Assembly (NCBI GenBank): GCA_023105745.1
Contig: JALGQZ010000011.1
Coordinates: forward strand, 47,894,698 to 47,958,697
Origin: Austropuccinia psidii
Lineage: Eukaryota; Basidiomycota; Pucciniomycetes; Pucciniales; Sphaerophragmiaceae
DNA: 64,000 bases
Direction: 5' to 3'
Below the pieces are notes generated by a model, which was not told where the DNA came from, ran no database searches, and worked only from the letters and a program-made list of their open reading frames with translations. The position numbers were made by a program, and so were the translations under genes. Each line of letters begins with the position of its first letter. Position 1 is the first letter of the stretch. Below, one piece after another: positions 25,101 through 36,788 of the stretch.

Positions 25101-28090
25101 TGAAAAAACACATTTTTTGTTAATTTAAAGGACTCAAATGAAAGATTCACTCATTTTTTGAAATCCCAACTTTAAATTATCAATAAAATTTCCATTTAAG
25201 CCCTTTTAATATATAAACAACCGCCGAAAAACATAAAAAAAGAAGAGAAAAATAAAAAAAAGCCAAAAATTCCACAAGAAAAGAAGAATTTTTCAAGAAA
25301 ATTTCCTATTCATAAAATAAATGTTTTTTTTAGAAGTAATATCCGAAAGTAAACTTGAATTTTTGTCCTAAAAAAATGAAATATCATAATAAAGCTGGAA
25401 GGGGAACAGATTTTTTTGAATTTATATTAAGCATATTTCCCTCAACAAAAGAAAAATCATAAAAGCTGAAAAAATAATAATTAAATAATTTGATCGCAAG
25501 AAGAAAAAAACCAATATAAATGATATCTTAATATTTAAATTTTTAGAATTTCCAAAAAAATCATTAATTGTTGCCATCAATTATATTATCCAAAAATGAG
25601 ATATGGATATTTTTTTTGTTGAGTTTCATCTTAAAACATATTTTTAAGTTGGAAAAAAACCTTATGAATAGAACTCGATATATTGAGAGACTAAAAAAAG
25701 TTTGGTTTGTTTGAATCATAATTCAGGAATAACTAGGCAGAAACTTATAAAATTGCATAATTTTGGAAGATACTCCACATTGAATGGTTTAGATATTACG
25801 GATTATGAATAAGAAAAGTACCTCAATTAGATAAACAAAATTATTTATGTAAAAGGTTCTGAAACCAAACTCAAATCAATGGGTGTTTGAAATTATTCCC
25901 TATACAATTCGCAGCATAAGTTCCTTTCAAAAGAAAATTTCGATATTAAGTTTTGTATCTTTTAAAATATTCAAATGTAAGCTTAATTTTTTTGTGATAA
26001 AATTCATTTATTAGAAAACTTTGATATTTGAAATTCATAAGGCAAATAAATACAAACAGAATATGAAGAATTATCGTGAAATTATTTTCTAGTAGTAAAA
26101 TAAACAAATAAATATGAATTATAAATTAATATTTAAGGTCAAAAGGAACTTGATTTTTAATTCAATAACAATTTTCCAAAAATTAAACTCAATTAATTAA
26201 GCCTTATTCCATACAACATCTCAGGTTTTTTCTCAAAAAGGAAACAATGAAGCTCTTTTATGTAATTTCTAATCATTTTTTTGGATAATTATTTTAAAAT
26301 ATCAAGATATGAAATATCTGAAGGAGTAAAAATCAATCGTAAATTCAATTTTTTTGACCAAATATTCCTTAAAAACTATTTATTTACTTCAGTAATCAAA
26401 AAGGGAACGATGAAAATGGTGAAATATCTTGTTCAATTCAATATTTCAGCTTTAAATCTAATACACTGTGCTTATTATTTTTTATAATAAATTCTCCAAA
26501 TTTTTCTGGAAAATTTCTCTAGCCTACGACATGCTATGGGCTATAGAAAGCTTTGGTCTGTTTATTACCGTGTTTCAAAACTCTTATACCAAAAGATAAA
26601 TTGACTTTTCAGTTATCCAAATATATTATATCCTATATTTAACGAAAAAACATATATTAAAAAATAATTTGAAACGAAATATTAGTATAAAATCATTTTC
26701 TTTCCAAAAAAGAGACTTATCATTTGATGGTAAATGAAATTTGATTTCTATAGGAATTCTTTAAAGATATATCAATATAATTATATATAAGGATCATTAT
26801 CTTGAAATTATTATTACTAACTCAAAGAAAACTTAATCTTAATCAATTTAACATATTTCAAACTCTCATTTAAATGAAAATGAATAACACATGATTAATT
26901 GATACAATTAATATTTTTGGTTTTGTTTTCTTTTTGTGAATTTCCAACTGAAAAAATACATTTTTTCATTATTCTTTGTCCTTTCCTTTTATTTCAGAGC
27001 TTAATTATAAATTCGTAATCTTACACAAATAAATTTTTAACTTACAAATTAATAAATTTGGCATTCAGTAGCTGAGATATATATACATGTTTAAGTTTAT
27101 CTAATGTTTTTGGAAATAATATTTTCCATTCATTTATATCTGAATCTCTTCTTAGCTCATAGATTAACTGAGAAGCAATTAAAAGAAAATAAAATAAAAT
27201 AAAATTTTCTTGATATATTATTAAAAAGAAGAAGAAATTTCCCTTTTTTTCAAAAAAAAAGTTAAATTGACTTATTTATTTAGCTTATTCATCTGGAAAA
27301 AAACTCTTAAGATTATCAATATATTCCATTTTTCTTCTTTTTATTATACTATACTAATTTATTTCTATATTTGACTAAATGTTATTTATTATATATTCTT
27401 TAATTTCCCATTATTCCACAGATGTGAGGAAATTTTTTCAAAACAAAAATATTTAGCCCAAATTGGTTGAATAATAAATATTAAGGAAAATATGAAAGAT
27501 TAATTAATTAATCGAAATGAACTCAATGAACAAGATGTGATAAATTATAATCAATTTTATAGCCTAATTTCTTTATTTAAGTCAAATTTTTCATGATTTT
27601 TTGTTTGAAGTTCTTTATAAATCTTTAAAAAATAATATTGGTTTGAATTTTTTGATAAAAATTATCTTCAGAAATTTAATTATTTTTTATTAAATTGAAA
27701 ATAAGAACGATTCCACTTCAGATAAATTTTAAACATCAGTCATAAAATTTTTAAGCAAATTCAATGGAATTCAGGTGGGTATATATTTATCATATATTGT
27801 AGCTTTTTCAATTTTGTATCAGTTTTTTGATTTTTTGAAATGAATTTTTTCTTGATCTCATAGATTGAATTTGGAAACCTGAATCAATAGTGAAAAAAAA
27901 ATATTTTCAAATTATTTATTTCTACAAAAATATATAGTAAATAAAATTATAAAGTTCATGATATTCAGATTAATTATTTTTTAAGCTTTAATTATGAATA
28001 TTTATAAGAAATAAACTTTTAATTGAAAACTTAAAATAATTTAATATTTCAATTGAAAAGATTTTTTTAATATAAGCCAAAAATGCTGAA
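19141..28090. other. AT-rich intergenic DNA, no gene recognised
   Basis: About 9 kb with no credible coding frame, RNA gene or element boundary. The stretch 20280-21720 is described separately. Slightly less AT-rich patches near 22870-23100 and 23440-23640 were translated in part and not recognised. Confidence 0.55.
20280..21720. repeat. Purine-rich low-complexity region, probably a decayed tandem repeat
   Basis: Dense A-runs broken by G and short T-runs. Phrases recur with changes: TCAAATAACT followed by AAAA and GGATAA, then CTGGTCAAAAAA or TTGGTCAAAAAA, then TTTTTTGAAAGAAAA. They appear at about 20467-20575 and again at about 20771-20845. This fits an old tandem array blurred by mutation and slippage. 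Confidence 0.45.
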
Positions 28091-28121
28091 CTTTTTTTGT
28101 TTTCCATGAAACATCTATATT

Positions 28122-29430
28122 GGGGGGTGTCAAATATGAGAAATCACAAGTTAAAAATCTTGTATTCTTTTTTAATCAAATACTGCTTTTAATTTCTGGA
28201 GTTTTTTAAATACCACACCACAAGAGGCATGATATTCAAAAATCCAAAAACCCATAATCTTAGGATGAATGCCAAGCTTTGAGAACCTCAAGTCCCAAAT
28301 GGATCCTTCCAAATCCCTGATTAATTCTCTTTCCAACCCCACCAAATTCATGTTTTTTGGATTTCAAGTTCTTCACTTGCACAATACCACATGAATGGCA
28401 CAGATGTTTTCTTAGTGGAAATAATAATCCAATCCTCATGGAAAATGTTTTTAATCTGATTTTTAATCTCATTTATTATTCAACTGTACTCAAAAAATCT
28501 ACCATAATTTTATTATTTCAATAAGTCACTGTATTGTAGTATATAGCTGAAATAGTCTCTGATTCTGGGTTTGATCTGAAACTTAAATTATCACATTTTT
28601 ACCATCTTAGTAGTCAAAGATATCTCAGCCCCCAAAATACTAATCCAAAAGCTTATATATATACCCCAGCATATTACGTCCGTTTTATAAGTCACAAACT
28701 CAGACTACTATAGCTAAGGCTCGTATCACATGGCCAAAAATCAAAAATTAAAAGGTAAATGTTATATTTTATGCAATCTAAAGGACTGCCTGGTTGTATT
28801 GGGTTTATTGATGTAATTCTCATACCATTGTCTCATAAAACCCCAAGCCATGGAGAGAATTATTTTTATTGGGAGAGAAGTTAATTTACCTTTGTTTTTG
28901 TCATTTGTTATTTATTAGCTCAAAGTAACTTTTAGATATTTAATGTCCATTCAATTAGTGTGTGACATAAACAACGATTTCATTTCACTTCATCTTGGAT
29001 GTGCAAGCTCACTTCATTACTCAAAGGATATCAGAATATTAAGATTTACAATACCCTTAAATATTTTCATGTGAGATCTTTGTAACTTCTTCTTAACGCA
29101 AAATATTCCAGCTCCCCATGGACTGTACCAGCATGCAAGGTTGTGGCCTGAAGCTTGAAATAGAATGAAATTATTAACCTATTTCTTGCCAGATAAAGAG
29201 TACAAATTGAATATGAAAGTGGCATTCTTAAATTATTGTGGTCATAATTCATGAAAATAATAAATCAAATGCAAAATCTCAATGATGTCAAATCCCTTCT
29301 GGATTGGGTTGTCACATTTGTGATTTTACCTAGCCTTTTGGTATGTTTTGGGGACCAATGGATTGAGTTATATGAAGAAAAGCATCCACTTAAAATAAAT
29401 GATGTTTTTGATGTGGATGATAAAAATTAG
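28122..29430 (+). mobile_element. H3: decayed PIF/Harbinger element with left terminus
   Basis: The left end GGGGGTGTCAAAT (from about 28122) matches the termini of H1 (GGGGGTSTCAAAG). The subterminal part ACCACACCACAAGAGG (near 28210) matches the position with CACACCTCAAGAGG in H1 (near 53719). A transposase remnant follows in the same orientation as in H1. No right terminus was found before the Ty3-B insertion at 29684, so the element is truncated or its end is eroded. Confidence 0.6.
28775..29430 (+). pseudogene. PIF/Harbinger DDE transposase relic (H3)
   Basis: Pieces in changing frames follow the H1 transposase. LPGCIGFIDVILIPLS (near 28785) is the first Asp block. SIQLVCDINNDFISLHLGCASSLH (near 28950) matches SIQLVCNINKQFTALHVGCTGSLHD. 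WVVTFVILPSLLVCFGDQWIELYE (near 29306) matches WVVSCTILHNMLSQIGDAWFDLYE. An intron seems to lie between the first and second pieces, at the position of the H1 intron. The Asp after SLH is replaced by Tyr, and several stops interrupt the frame, so it is dead. It would have cut and joined DNA at terminal inverted repeats. Confidence 0.7.
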
Positions 29431-29487
29431 CACCTTAAGTTGCATAAAAATATCAATCCATTCAATTGATATTGACTGAAAAATGGA

Positions 29488-29878
29488 TAATATTTTTCTC
29501 AAATTTTAATTATAAAAATTTGATAAATATCCAAATAACACATATTATTAACTGTATTGTTATTATTTGTTGATTATATGAGCTATATTTATTATTTAAG
29601 TGAAGTGATTTTTAAGACATAAAGTGTGAACCATTTATAAGCTATGGAGTGAAACAAATAATAAATGAATGTTTCATAACCACTGTAAGGTGTGGATATG
29701 AAACTTTGATTAAAAATCAAGTACTTTTCCTGTCCTCAAAATTTGTATAAGGTAAAAATCAATTAAAAATAGAAAGAAATATTATTCTTAAGAGAAAACA
29801 TGCCAATTTCATTGTTTATAACTTTATTAGTATAAAACAATAATATTATAAAGATTTATTGTTTTACCAACAATAAAA
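29488..29878. repeat. Inversion block a: flanking DNA plus the LTR end
   Basis: Near-perfect reverse complement of 35708-36098, equal in length (391 bp). It holds 191 bases of the original flank, the ACCAC target duplication and the last 195 bases of the Ty3-B 3' LTR in minus orientation. It stops abruptly within the LTR at about 29878, where pol sequence in plus orientation begins. Confidence 0.9.
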
Positions 29879-30567
29879 GCTTTAGAGCTCTGAACACTTA
29901 CACTGTTCCAGACAGATACCCAATACCAAAAATCCAAATTGCCCCCACCCAAATATCTCAAGCAGTGTATATAACCACTATGGATTCCCTTAAATGATTC
30001 CATCAAAATTTGGTGACACCAAGAGCAAGAAAATACTTGAGAATTATTGTTCATTGTGGAGTGTATGAATATTTAAGAATGCCCTTTGGTATCAAGAATG
30101 CACCCTCACACTTCCAAAGAATGATGAATTAAATCTTCCCTGAAGAACTTTCAGAGGGATGGTTAATTATTTACATTGATGACATTATTGTCTGTTCCAA
30201 GACTTGAGAAGAGCACATGTACAGATTTTCCAGATATTTGACAAAAATTCAATCAGTGAATGTGAAAATCTCTTTGAAGAAATGTCATTTTGGATTTAAG
30301 GAACTTAACGCACTAGGACATGTTGTATCTGGTTTGTCCCTTGGAATTGACAAAAACAAATTTGCAGCAGTATTTCTAAAACCCGTGCCTCATAACAAAA
30401 AGGAAATTCAGTCATTTTTAGGTTTTGCAGGATATTACAGGCAACACATTAAAGATTTTGCATCCATAGCAAGACCACTTTATAAATTGTGTGACAAAGA
30501 CACAGTATTTGAAATGACTGTTGACAGAGTCAAAGCTTTTCAGTCTCTAAGAGAAGCCTTGACCACT
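29879..30567 (+). repeat. Inversion block b': duplicated reverse transcriptase segment
   Basis: Reverse complement of 36099-36788. It begins inside the reverse transcriptase at ALNTYTVPDRYP (an earlier base change blurs the exact junction) and ends at REALTT at the start of RNase H. Both copies carry the same two nonsense codons, so the duplication came after those mutations. Confidence 0.88.
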
Positions 30568-31354
30568 TCTCCACTCTTACTGATGCCAGACTTTGATTGC
30601 CTTTTAAATTGTATATTGATGCATCAGGGGATGGGCTGGGCGTTGCACTTCACCAAGTTCAGATCATAAATGATAAACCTGTAGAAGGACCCATATGTTT
30701 TATATCCAGGAAAATAAAACCAACTGAAGCCAGATATGGAGCAAGTCAAATGAAATGTCTATTCCTTTTCTGGGCCTTGGAAAAATTGAGCTACTTCTTA
30801 GAGGGATATGTTTTTGAGGTGATAACATATTGTACAGCTGTCAAATCACTTTTAAACATGAAAACACCCTGCAGACATATGCTCAGATGGCAAATAGCCA
30901 TACAAGAATACAAAGGCAATATGACTATTTTTCATAAGGATGGGAATATTCATAATAATGCAGATGGCCATTACCAAATAACATTGATAATCCTGCTTAT
31001 ATTCCAGAAAAAGCTTCACCACAGATCCCAATAGAAGGAATAAGTTTTACAGGCTTGAACACCACCTTCTTTGAAGAAGTAAGACACAGTTACACTCAAG
31101 ATAAGAATTGTAGCATCTTGTGCAAATTACTTAACAAAGACTGTAAAGACAACTCTTTCATACATGTCTTGGTTGAAGTATGGAAGAAGTATTATGATGA
31201 AGGAAGAGTTCACCTACTGGATGGTATAATTTACCACAGGACCAAGCACACATGTGTCATGAAAGTTGTGGACAGGTCATTAATCAATCTTGTAATAAAA
31301 GAATGCTATGACAGCCCCTTTTCAGGACATCTGCCTGAAGACAGAACAAGATAG
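29879..31354 (+). pseudogene. Ty3-B pol: reverse transcriptase, RNase H and integrase zinc finger (inverted part)
   Basis: Reverse transcriptase runs from the TVPDRYP block through LRMPFGIKNAPSHFQRMM and the YIDD box ([13 protein letters not shown]) to FLGFAGYYRQHIKDFA. RNase H follows ([12 protein letters not shown], then [13 protein letters not shown], where the usual TDC has become TYC), then the integrase zinc-finger start KECYDSPFSGH. Damage: TGA at 29995-29997 and 30205-30207, frame changes near 30600 and 31000, and TAG at 31352-31354. The solo LTR at 31359 then interrupts the frame. The 5' part of pol is on the other side of the inversion, at 36099-37840. Confidence 0.88.
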
Positions 31355-31358
31355 AAAG

Positions 31359-32796
31359 TGTCAGGCTGAGTCTATATTGAAGTGGTAATAAGAGTATTTA
31401 CAACTAGAATTATGACTGTGACACGTAGAAAATTGATTAAAAATAAGATTTTTTGATTTTAAAGATGATTTATAATATATTTAAAGGGTTCTACTATTGG
31501 AAAATAGTGGTGGTGAGCGCTATTGAGAACCCAGGGTGCAATCTTACCAGTTGAGTTACTATAATAAGAGTTACAATAATTAAATATATAATTATACCTG
31601 TTTATTACCCAAGAGTAAAACTGTTTTTGACAGTTTACTACGTAGGGTATTCAAGAGCAGGATGAGGAAAGGCTTTTGGCTGTGAAAAGCCCTCCTTTTA
31701 TCCTGAATTTGAGGTGAAAAGGCTGCTAGACCTTTCCACGTAGAGGAAGTGAAGATTTTTCACTCTCTATGACAGGCTTGTGGTTTGAAAACAACCTGTA
31801 TACCCTGTATTGGGCTCAGATGTGGTTTTGAAACCACATCTGGGCAGTTTTCACCAATACAGGGTGAAAATTTTCATCTAGGGACCTCACAGCCTGATTC
31901 TGATGTGTATGACGCGTAGAATGCTGTACAGAAACTGTATGGGACCCCAGTATTGACTGACATATGAGGTATTGAAGTAAAAACATGCTTCTTCATCTAT
32001 TTGACACCTCATATTCATGGTTATGGGATATTATCCCATGGTAAGGCTGTATCTGACAGCAGGTGGGATTTTGACCTTAAAATGGTCACAACTCTGTCAG
32101 TTTTTGAGATATCAAGCTCAAAGTTGGTTCATTGAATAGCTCTGTATGAGCTCTACACAATGGTACCCAAATTGACATGGCTATTATTAAATATGACAAA
32201 GTTATCCCATGTACAAGTATTTTTGTACATTGGCGTGGTCTGGGCAAAAACTGTATTAAGCTTGTTTGGCCAAAGACTTCTGTTGTAGTTGAGCTATGAG
32301 GAAATGGATGGCACCATCAGATAGCCCTGATTGTGCTCTTTCCAAAAAGACCCCACTTTAGGTATCTCACACTAAAACTGTAAAAGCTAGATGAGAGGTG
32401 AATGTTTTGTTCACCCTTATTTGGTCTGAATTTGACCATAACTCAAGTAATACTGGTGCTAGCTCAGTTTGGCTAGCACCATTAGATAGCCCTGGCTTAG
32501 AGCTTCATTTTGAGTACCCATTTGATGGTGTTAAGCCTCTCCTTCTAGATTTCAGATGAGAGGTGAAAATTAAGGTTTATGCTCAGCAATAACTTTGAGC
32601 AGGAATAACTTTGTCATTTCTTGTCCTATGGTGATGGGACTTATATTTTCAGAAAGAGGCGAGTTTCCTCTTTCTTCTGATACCTTTTGAGCTGATTTGG
32701 CTCAGCTCCATGTTTTGGTGGTATTTTGGCTATACCATTGGTTTATGGTATTTTGGCTGTCATGCTTGTGCTCTGGTTTTGAGTCACAGGCTGACA
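31359..32796 (+). mobile_element. Solo LTR of an unrelated family, nested in the Ty3-B integrase
   Basis: Starts TGTCAGGCTGAG, ends CAGGCTGACA, and is flanked on both sides by GAAAG (31354-31358 and 32797-32801), a 5-bp target duplication. Removing the 1438 bp and one GAAAG joins the integrase zinc-finger halves in frame (EDRTR, one stop, KVNTCIWWPMW), which proves the insertion. There is no open frame, polypurine tract or primer site inside, as expected for a solo LTR left by LTR-LTR recombination. Its GC is higher than the surroundings. The strand is arbitrary. It contains the nested palindrome at 31803-31864. Confidence 0.85.
31803..31864. repeat. Nested perfect palindrome in the solo LTR
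   Basis: An outer stem (CCCTGTATTGG at 31803-31813 with CCAATACAGGG at 31854-31864) encloses an inner 12-bp stem (CAGATGTGGTTT at 31817-31828 with AAACCACATCTG at 31831-31842) around a 2-base loop. The RNA could form a double hairpin. Whether it acts as an RNA signal or only as a cruciform is unknown. Confidence 0.75.
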
Positions 32797-32801
32797 GAAA
32801 G

Positions 32802-34059
32802 TAAATACCTGCATATGGTGGCCAATGTGGCATAAAGATGTTTCAGAGTATTTCAAAACCTGTGACAGATGCCAAAGGCAAATAAATCCACTGGCAAGAG
32901 ACTTGGGAATATGATCAAAATACAAGAACCCAGCAGACCTTGGGAAATTGTCCATATGGATTGGGTAACTGACCTACCACCAGGAGGTGATAGAAGTAAT
33001 AATTCTTGCCTAGGGATTTTGGGCAGATTCAGTAAAACTCCAATCTTTTTACCATGTCACAAGGAGGATACAGCCATGAATACAGCTTTTCTGATATGGA
33101 ATAGATTAGTGTCATGGACTGGAATATTTACAAATATCATTAGTGATAGAGATCCCAAATTCACTTCAGCACTATGGACAAATCTTCACCAATTATTTGG
33201 AACTAAGCTGTCTTTCTCTACAGCCTACCACCCACAAACTGATGGTCTGGCTTAAAGGATGATCCAAACCTTAGAGGACATGGTAAGAAGATTTTGTGCA
33301 TATGGCTTTGATTTCAAAGATTGTGATGGATTTACCCATGATTTGTGTACTCTGTTGCCAACACTGGAATTAGCATATAAAACATCAATCCATGCCAGTA
33401 CCAATCAAACTCCTGCTATCCTAGAAAAAGGATGGAACCCCAAATTACCCCAAGATTCCTTGAGGAAAGATTTGATTCAAATACATCCCACAGCTGCTAG
33501 CTTCAAGGGAATTCTAGACAAAGCTAGAAAGCATGCAGTAAGGTGCATGGAAGACTCTTTTGCATATGCTAAGGACAAATGGGATAAATCACATGCAACT
33601 TCAGATTTCAAAGTGGGGGATTTAGTTCTTGTATCAACCACTAACTTCAATAAAATCAAAGGATGTAAAAATCTGAAAGACTCCTTTGCAGGGCATTTTG
33701 TTATTAAGGCTCTCCATGGAGAAAATGCTGTTCAAGTGGAGTTATCTGAAGAACTTAGCAATAAGCATCCTACATCTCCAGTGAGCTTGATAAAGCCATA
33801 TAAATATAGTGATGCTGGAAAATTTCCCTTGAGGAATAAAGTTCCCCAAGCTAATCCTCCTGTTGAGCTGTCTGGTAGTAAGAAAATTACCAAAGCTCTC
33901 AAAGAAAGAAAGTTAATAACCAACAAAGTAAGGGAATACCTTGTTAGGTACAGTGACCCAGCTTTTGAAGATGTATGGTTGCCAGAAAAGGACATACCTG
34001 AAGCTACTAAGCTTCTCAGAAGGTCCAGGAACACTAAAAATAACAATATTACAAAGTAA
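32802..34059 (+). pseudogene. Ty3-B pol: integrase core and chromodomain (inverted part)
   Basis: Resumes the integrase zinc finger (YFKTCDRCQ) and continues with HMDWVTDLPPGG (first Asp), [14 protein letters not shown] (second Asp) and [10 protein letters not shown] followed by TAA at 33253-33255. That stop replaces the codon of the catalytic Glu, which is GAG in Ty3-A at this place. The same frame goes on through RMIQTLEDM, a GPF module (DSFAGHFVIKAL, the P now H) and a chromodomain-like end EYLVRYSDPAFEDVWLPE to the natural stop at 34057-34059. Compared with Ty3-A the protein is similar throughout but clearly another family. Confidence 0.9.
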
Positions 34060-34070
34060 TATTCTTTTTT

Positions 34071-34082
34071 AGGGGGAGGGAA
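34071..34082 (+). promoter_or_regulatory. Polypurine tract of Ty3-B
   Basis: AGGGGGAGGGAA directly before the LTR at 34083. Its plus orientation confirms that this LTR was the element's 3' LTR and has been inverted together with the end of pol. Confidence 0.85.
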
Positions 34083-35902
34083 TGTGAGCCTTAGAGGTAT
34101 TTTTATATACCCAAAAGACCACAAATGATAAATTAAAATACAAATATAAATAAAGACTTTTTATTTATATTATAAAAATAGAAATATAAATACAAATTTA
34201 TATTGAAAAATCAAAATTTAATTATAATTTAAAAATAAAATTACAATAAAATTTAAAATTATGAAAATTCATTTTTACTTGTAAAAATTAAGTAAAAATG
34301 AATTGTTAATAAAAATTATGAAATTAAAATATTTTTGGTAAAAATTTATATAAAATATATTATAACTTTTTATCCAATAAATAAACATATAAAACTTATT
34401 TCACCATTTGATTCCTTATAAAAAATTAGGTGGGGTCACCTCTGAGTGAAATTTTTGTAACTCAACTCTAAATAAGCTTAAATTAAGTTTTCAGTATTTT
34501 CAATACAAAAATTGAAAATCCTCAAAGCCTTAATTTAATTCACACCAAATGTGGTGTTAACCATCAATTTTTGTGTTAAGATTGAGGTGTTGTGTTTAGT
34601 TTAGAAGTTATGAGGAATTGAAGTATTTTCAATTGAATTCAATTGAAATGTCAAAATGTGCGCGTGTATTACATAAGTGAGCTTTTATTTACATATGAGG
34701 TATCAATTATTACTGTATTTTACTGTACAATTCAATTTAATTACATATGTAAATTACAAGTATAATACATGATGAGGAATTAAAGGAAAAAATAAATTGG
34801 AAAGATTAAAATTGGGGGGGAAAGGAACTCTAGCTCTAAGGGGGAGCCAGACCCCCAAAATCCTTTCTGACAAGCGTGAGATGTCAAAATTCATGCAAAG
34901 TTTCATTACTTTTGGCCTGGAATTGAGTCACAGGGTCTGTGACTCAATTGATGATAAGGTTTTGATACCAACCAGGGTAGTTTAAACTGCTGCCAAGAAG
35001 GTAAAACTACCCTTAAGTTAAAACAGTGTTAGTAAAAACAATTTTTACTCGATTTCTACGCCTCTTACACACATTCTGACGTGTTTTGAAGGCTCTAGAC
35101 TAGGTATTGCTATAGTAATGGCTGATTTAAGGGTCTAAAATGGCTAAAAATGGCTTAAACCAGCCCTTTTTTGTTCTAAACCAGGGTTCAATGATGCCAT
35201 AATTGGCTTTTCTGTTGTCAGAATGGTCTTTACGACTGACAAGAGTAAATTTCACTTTTGGAGTAAGAAAATTGATGGCTATAAAAGAATGTCTTCTTTG
35301 CCCCACTTTTCTCTTCATGTTAGAATCTTTTCCTTTTATAATTAGTTTAAACACTGTTAAACCAATCAATAAAAGATTCCAACCACCTTTTTTAAATTAT
35401 TCTAAACCTTTTAACCACGTGAAAAAATCATTATAATCATTGTTTGTAACTCTTATGATCATTTTTACCCCTGAACCACCCCTAAAGTGAATTAAAGCAT
35501 CTTTCATCACTGTAAACTTTGTCACTTGTTTCCAAATTCACTCTGGTCACTTTTGGGTGTGTTTTCTCTTTAAATATACTTTTTAAAGACTTTTTTCTTT
35601 AATTAATTGCTTGCAGTTCTTTGCTGAATTAATTCCAATTGAAATTGCTCTTGAAGAAATTTCTTTTGTAGCCTTAAATATCTCTTGTAGAGTATTTTTG
35701 GATAAAATTTTATTGTTGGTAAAACAATAAATCTTTATAATATTATTGTTTTATACTAATAAAGTTATAAACAATAAAATTGGCGTGTTTTCTCTTAAGA
35801 ATAATATTTCTTTCTATTTTTAATTGATTTTTACCTTATACAAATTTTGAGGACAGGAAAAGTACTTGATTTTTAATCAAAGTTTCATATCCACACCTTA
35901 CA
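34083..35902 (+). repeat. Ty3-B 3' LTR (inverted with the 3' half)
   Basis: Begins TGTGAGCC, ends CCTTACA, 1820 bp, followed by GTGGT at 35903-35907. GTGGT is the reverse complement of the ACCAC duplication at the outer edges, as expected if this end was flipped. Short open frames inside are shared with the other LTR copies and are not credible genes. Confidence 0.92.
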
Positions 35903-36098
35903 GTGGTTATGAAACATTAATTTATTATTTGTTTCACTCCATAGCTTATAAATGGTTCACACTTTATGTCTTAAAAATCACTTCACTTAAAAAATAAATA
36001 TAGCTTATATAATCAACAAATAATAACAATACAGTTAATAATATGTGTTCTTTGGATATTTATCAAATTTTTATAATTAAAATTTAAAAAAAATATTA
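35708..36098. repeat. Inversion block a': inverted copy of 29488-29878
   Basis: Contains the last 195 bases of the 3' LTR, the flipped target duplication GTGGT and 191 bases of the original flank. The flank runs to ATATTA at 36093-36098 and then abuts pol sequence with no transition. Confidence 0.9.
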
Positions 36099-36788
36099 GC
36101 AGTGGTCAATGCTTCTCTTAGAGACTCAAAAGGTTTGACTCTGTCAACAGTCATTTCAAATACTGTGTCTTTGTCACACAATTTATCAAGTGTTCTTGCT
36201 ATTGATGCAAAATCTCCAATGTGTTGCCTGTACTATCCTGCAAAAACTAAAAATTACTGAATTTCCTTTTTGTTCTGAGGCACGGGTTTTGGCAATACTG
36301 CTGCAACTTTGTTTTTGTCAATTCCAAGGGACAAACCAGATACAACATGTCCTAGTGCTTTAAGTTCCTTAAATCCAAAATGACATTTCTTCAAAGAAAT
36401 TTTCACATTCACTGATTGAATTTTTGTCAAAACTCTGGACAATCTGTACATGTGCTCTTCTCAAGTCTTGTAACAGAAAATAATGTCATCAATGTAAATG
36501 ATTAACCATCCCTCTGAAAGTTCTTCAGGGAAGATTTCATTCATCATTCTTTGGAAGTGTGAGGGTGCATTCTTGATACCAAAGGGCATTCTTAAATATT
36601 CATACACTTCACAATGAACAATAATTCTCAAGTATTTTCTTGCTCTTGGTGTCACCAAATTTTGATGGAATCATTTAAGGGAATCCATAGTGGTTATATA
36701 CACTGCTTGAGATATTTGGGTGAGGGCAATTTGTATTTTTGGTATTGGGTATCTGTCTGGAACAGTGTAAGTGTTCAGAGCTCTAAAG
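36099..36788 (-). repeat. Inversion block b: duplicated reverse transcriptase segment
   Basis: Partner of 29879-30567 in inverted orientation. Here the sequence runs on without a break into the upstream part of pol beyond 36788, so this is the original location and the other copy is the derived junction. Confidence 0.88.
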
